The position numbers and the translations under genes are program-made. A stretch of DNA of 31,669 nt from an uncultured bacterium (GTDB lineage Bacteria; Bacillota; Clostridia; Lachnospirales; Lachnospiraceae): assembly GCA_905214955.1 (NCBI GenBank), contig CAJMON010000033.1, positions 1-31,669 on the forward strand, given 5' to 3'. Below are positions 30,167-31,669 of this stretch, piece by piece. The notes beneath the pieces were generated by a model. It was given only the letters and a program-made list of their open reading frames with translations, did no database searches and was not told the origin of the DNA. The stretch's first letter is position 1, and each line of letters starts with the position of its first letter.

Positions 30167-30189
30167 AAAATTGTAAGAGCTGCTTTGCA

Positions 30190-30226
30190 GCGGAGCAATT
30201 CGTAAGGCATTGCAGAATATGCAAGT
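30190..30226 (+). repeat. Hairpin element, copy 2, after the last shell gene
   Basis: This is the second copy of the 37-base element. CGGA-GCAA-TTCG forms a stem with one G-U pair and a GNRA-type loop, followed by GTAAGG and AT. A further hairpin GCTGC/GCAGC lies just upstream (30179-30191). It lies between the pduT stop codon and the terminator at 30239. Confidence 0.4.
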
Positions 30227-30238
30227 ATGTATTATAAG

Positions 30239-30272
30239 AAAACGGACACCTCATGATGGGATGTCCGTTTTT
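30239..30272. terminator. Bidirectional terminator of the microcompartment operon
   Basis: AAAACGGACA (30239-30248) pairs perfectly with TGTCCGTTTT (30262-30271), followed by one more T and a T-rich stretch. In the minus direction the hairpin is followed by TTTTCTTATAAT, so it can also end the converging membrane-protein transcript. Confidence 0.9.
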
Positions 30273-30316
30273 GCTTGCCAAGCATATCAATCATTGGTCC
30301 AGCAGACCAATTTAGA

Positions 30317-30760
30317 TCATGATCTGTTATGTTTTTGCCTCAGAAAAGAAGAGAGAATCTGGATCACGGCCAGAAATCCAAGCAGTCCCCAGAAAACAAA
30401 AGGTGTCTTCACGGAGACGAAAAGGGAAGTACGCAGTTTGGAATATAGTTTTAGCTGCCAGAGTCCGATGCAGAGCGAACATACCAGAAGGGTCTGAATG
30501 ATCCAGAGCAGTTTTTCTTGTTTTTCCTTCAAAATCGGCAGAAATTTCAGGAAAACAGGTACTGCTGCAAACCAGAATACCGACAGAACAAGGTGAAGCA
30601 TGGAAATGGAAAACATGGTTTTCTTGCTGTAGTTCCAGTATTCAAAAAGAAAGCAGGGCAGACACAAAACAGCACTTTTTAGGATACAGTCTGTGAAAGA
30701 TCCGGGAAAAGAAGATGTTCTTGGTCTGTCTGGAAGAGAAAATAAGGCAGGAAAATGCAT
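30317..30760 (-). CDS. Small membrane protein of unknown function
   Basis: The 147-residue product has no recognised family. Its C-terminal two thirds contain about three membrane helices (MLHLVLSVFWFAAVPVFLKF, WIIQTLLVCSLCIGLWQL and PFVFWGLLGFLAVIQILSSF), separated by a lysine-rich loop, ending in a basic tail. The first 45 residues are less hydrophobic, with a short apolar stretch (SAVLCLPCFLF). Evidence for a real gene: GGAGG five bases before the ATG, a good minus-strand promoter at 30854-30882, and a terminator shared with the shell operon. It is oriented away from its neighbours and is not obviously part of the microcompartment system. Confidence 0.65.
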   Translation of the reverse strand: MHFPALFSLPDRPRTSSFPGSFTDCILKSAVLCLPCFLFEYWNYSKKTMFSISMLHLVLSVFWFAAVPVFLKFLPILKEKQEKLLWIIQTLLVCSLCIGLWQLKLYSKLRTSLFVSVKTPFVFWGLLGFLAVIQILSSFLRQKHNRS

Positions 30761-30782
30761 AAAGGCCTCCCTATATTACAAA

Positions 30783-30829
30783 AATTCGGTTTTGTTTTAG
30801 CGTGTGGTTTTAGGGCGAGAGCCCGAATT
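30783..30829 (-). terminator. Leader hairpin ahead of the small membrane protein (attenuator-like)
   Basis: On the minus strand AATTCGG (30829-30823) pairs with CCGAATT (30789-30783), followed by TTTT. Inside, GGGC-TCTC-GCCC (30824-30813) forms a competing small hairpin. The layout, about 25 bases before the ribosome site, resembles an attenuator, but the loop is long. Confidence 0.3.
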
Positions 30830-30853
30830 ACAAATACAGTTGTATGTCAATTT

Positions 30854-30882
30854 AGTATAACATTTTCTTGAAGAAATGTACA
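30854..30882 (-). promoter_or_regulatory. Minus-strand promoter with a palindrome filling its spacer
   Basis: TGTACA (30882-30877) and TATACT (30859-30854) are spaced by 17 bases with TGT before the -10 (extended -10). The spacer is almost filled by TTTCTTGAAGAAA (30864-30876), a perfect palindrome with six-base arms around one central base, a plausible operator. The transcript would run to the membrane protein at 30760. Confidence 0.45.
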
Positions 30883-30921
30883 GATGGAATAAATTAGTTA
30901 AAACTAACCAAGTGTACCACG

Positions 30922-30947
30922 AAAAATACAAGAAAAATTGTATTTTT
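30922..30947. promoter_or_regulatory. 26-base inverted repeat in the divergent gap
   Basis: AAAAATACAA (30922-30931) and TTGTATTTTT (30938-30947) are perfect ten-base arms around GAAAAA. A second, smaller inverted repeat, TTAGTT-AA-AACTAA (30894-30907), lies close by. The 310-base gap 30761-31070 otherwise holds the two divergent promoters and no gene. The large repeat sits 14 bases ahead of the -35 of the oxidoreductase promoter, a usual operator position. Confidence 0.4.
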
Positions 30948-30961
30948 TGTATACATGCAAA

Positions 30962-30990
30962 TGGACTTTTTGAAAAGAATATGTTATGAT
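30962..30990 (+). promoter_or_regulatory. Promoter of the pyruvate:ferredoxin oxidoreductase gene
   Basis: TGGACT (30962-30967) and TATGAT (30985-30990) are 17 bases apart, with TGT before the -10. The untranslated leader of about 75 bases contains CCCC-GCTTT-GGGG (31032-31044) and ends with AAGGAGG ten bases before the ATG. Confidence 0.6.
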
Positions 30991-31070
30991 AAAGCCATAT
31001 GACGCAAATATTAACATTTTGTATCAAAATTCCCCGCTTTGGGGCAATGAAATAAGGAGGAAATAAAAAA

Positions 31071-31669
31071 ATGGCTAGAAAAATGAAGACCATGGATGGT
31101 AATCATGCAGCAGCTCACGCTTCCTATGCGTACTCTGATGTCGCTGCAATTTACCCGATTACCCCGTCATCTGTTATGGCCGAAGCCACTGACGAGTGGG
31201 CAACACAGGGAAGAAAAAATATCTTCGGACAGGAAGTTCAGGTAACTGAGATGCAGTCCGAGGCAGGTGCTGCAGGTGCTGTACACGGTTCTCTGGCAGC
31301 AGGCGCTCTGACCACTACATATACCGCTTCTCAGGGACTTCTTCTGATGATCCCGAACCTGTACAAGATCGCAGGTGAGCAGCTTCCGGGCGTGTTCAAC
31401 GTATCTGCACGTGCACTGGCAAGCCACGCACTGTCTATCTTTGGTGACCATTCCGACGTTTACGCATGTCGTCAGACAGGATGCGCAATGCTTTGCGAAT
31501 CCAGCGTACAGGAAGTTATGGACCTGACACCGGTAGCTCATTGCTCCGCTATCAAAGGAAAAATTCCGTTCATCAACTTCTTCGATGGTTTCCGTACTTC
31601 TCATGAGATTCAGAAGATCGAGACATGGGATTATGAAGATCTGAAAGACATGGTAGATATGGACGCAGT
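31071..31669 (+). CDS. nifJ: Pyruvate:ferredoxin (flavodoxin) oxidoreductase, N-terminal part
   Basis: The gene runs off the window after 199 codons; the complete enzyme has about 1,180 residues. It opens MARKMKTMDGNHAAAHASYA and YPITPSSVMAEATDEWA, the strongly conserved start of the thiamine-diphosphate enzyme that oxidises pyruvate to acetyl-CoA with ferredoxin. VTEMQSEAGAAGAVHGSLAA, TASQGLLLMIPNLYKIAGE and FFDGFRTSHEIQKIE follow in family order. The strong ribosome site and codon choice point to high expression. It is a housekeeping enzyme of anaerobic Clostridia and marks the right border of the accessory region. Confidence 0.95.
   Translation, partial: MARKMKTMDGNHAAAHASYAYSDVAAIYPITPSSVMAEATDEWATQGRKNIFGQEVQVTEMQSEAGAAGAVHGSLAAGALTTTYTASQGLLLMIPNLYKIAGEQLPGVFNVSARALASHALSIFGDHSDVYACRQTGCAMLCESSVQEVMDLTPVAHCSAIKGKIPFINFFDGFRTSHEIQKIETWDYEDLKDMVDMDA

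Noticed and set aside
30210..30497. 95-codon plus-strand open frame after pduT
   Set aside because: It crosses the terminator at 30239-30272, has no ribosome site, and overlaps the better supported minus-strand membrane-protein gene.
30894..30907. Rex (NADH-sensing) operator upstream of the oxidoreductase gene
   Set aside because: TTAGTT-AA-AACTAA and the nearby ACAA-N6-TTGT repeat do not match the TTGTTAA-N4-TTAACAA pattern in sequence or orientation.
1..31669. CRISPR arrays, tRNA or rRNA genes, prophage or integrase genes
   Set aside because: No regularly spaced repeats, no tRNA-like cloverleaf and no recombinase-like protein were seen on either strand.

Overview
The window looks like a Clostridia chromosome, most likely a gut Lachnospiraceae of the Blautia type. 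The grounds are strong AAGGAGG ribosome sites, moderate GC, carbohydrate ABC operons without their own ATPase, a two-component regulator with an AraC-type output, a pyruvate:ferredoxin oxidoreductase start at the right edge, and a shell operon ordered like the fucose/rhamnose microcompartment loci of Clostridia. The genus is an inference.

Layout. 1-1129 holds the debris of a ribose/rhamnose-type ABC transporter: a binding-protein head joined to an ATPase tail, then a permease with its middle missing. 1145-3400 (minus) is a regulator that fuses a LacI-type repressor to a complete extracellular-type solute-binding domain. Divergent from it, 3500-4899 (plus) encodes a URO-D/methyltransferase-fold protein and L-rhamnose mutarotase. 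4965-8337 (minus) is a sensor kinase/AraC response regulator pair. 8569-21928 (plus) is a seven-gene sugar operon: a solute-binding protein, two permeases, a GH42 beta-galactosidase, a poorly classified TIM-barrel hydrolase, a GH95 alpha-L-fucosidase/galactosidase and a beta-propeller/GH78 alpha-L-rhamnosidase fusion. None of the four hydrolases has a signal peptide, so imported oligosaccharides are probably dismantled in the cytoplasm.

22114-30166 (plus) is a bacterial microcompartment operon. It encodes a class II deoxysugar-phosphate aldolase, a CoA-acylating aldehyde dehydrogenase, an alcohol dehydrogenase and a PduL phosphotransacylase, all carrying encapsulation-type helices. It also encodes four BMC-H shell proteins, one BMC-P, one BMC-T of the PduT type and a PduS flavin/iron-sulfur protein. 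There is no diol dehydratase, neither glycyl-radical nor B12-dependent, in the window. On what is visible, the compartment handles lactaldehyde released from L-fuculose- or L-rhamnulose-1-phosphate. It would send part to an alcohol and part through acyl-CoA to acyl-phosphate, with PduS/PduT moving electrons through the shell.

The genes fit one route. The kinase senses a plant or host oligosaccharide and induces the transporter/hydrolase operon, the hydrolases release L-rhamnose and/or L-fucose, the mutarotase helps the sugar enter catabolism, and the aldolase feeds the microcompartment. The isomerase and kinase steps are not in the window. The least explained features are a 200-nt multi-hairpin intergenic region between shell genes, a similar hairpin element after the last shell gene, the LacI-SBP regulator, the dehydratase-less enzyme set and a cysteine-cluster linker before the aldolase's C-terminal targeting helix.

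30317-30760 (minus) is a small membrane protein, and 31071 to the edge is the start of a pyruvate:ferredoxin oxidoreductase gene.
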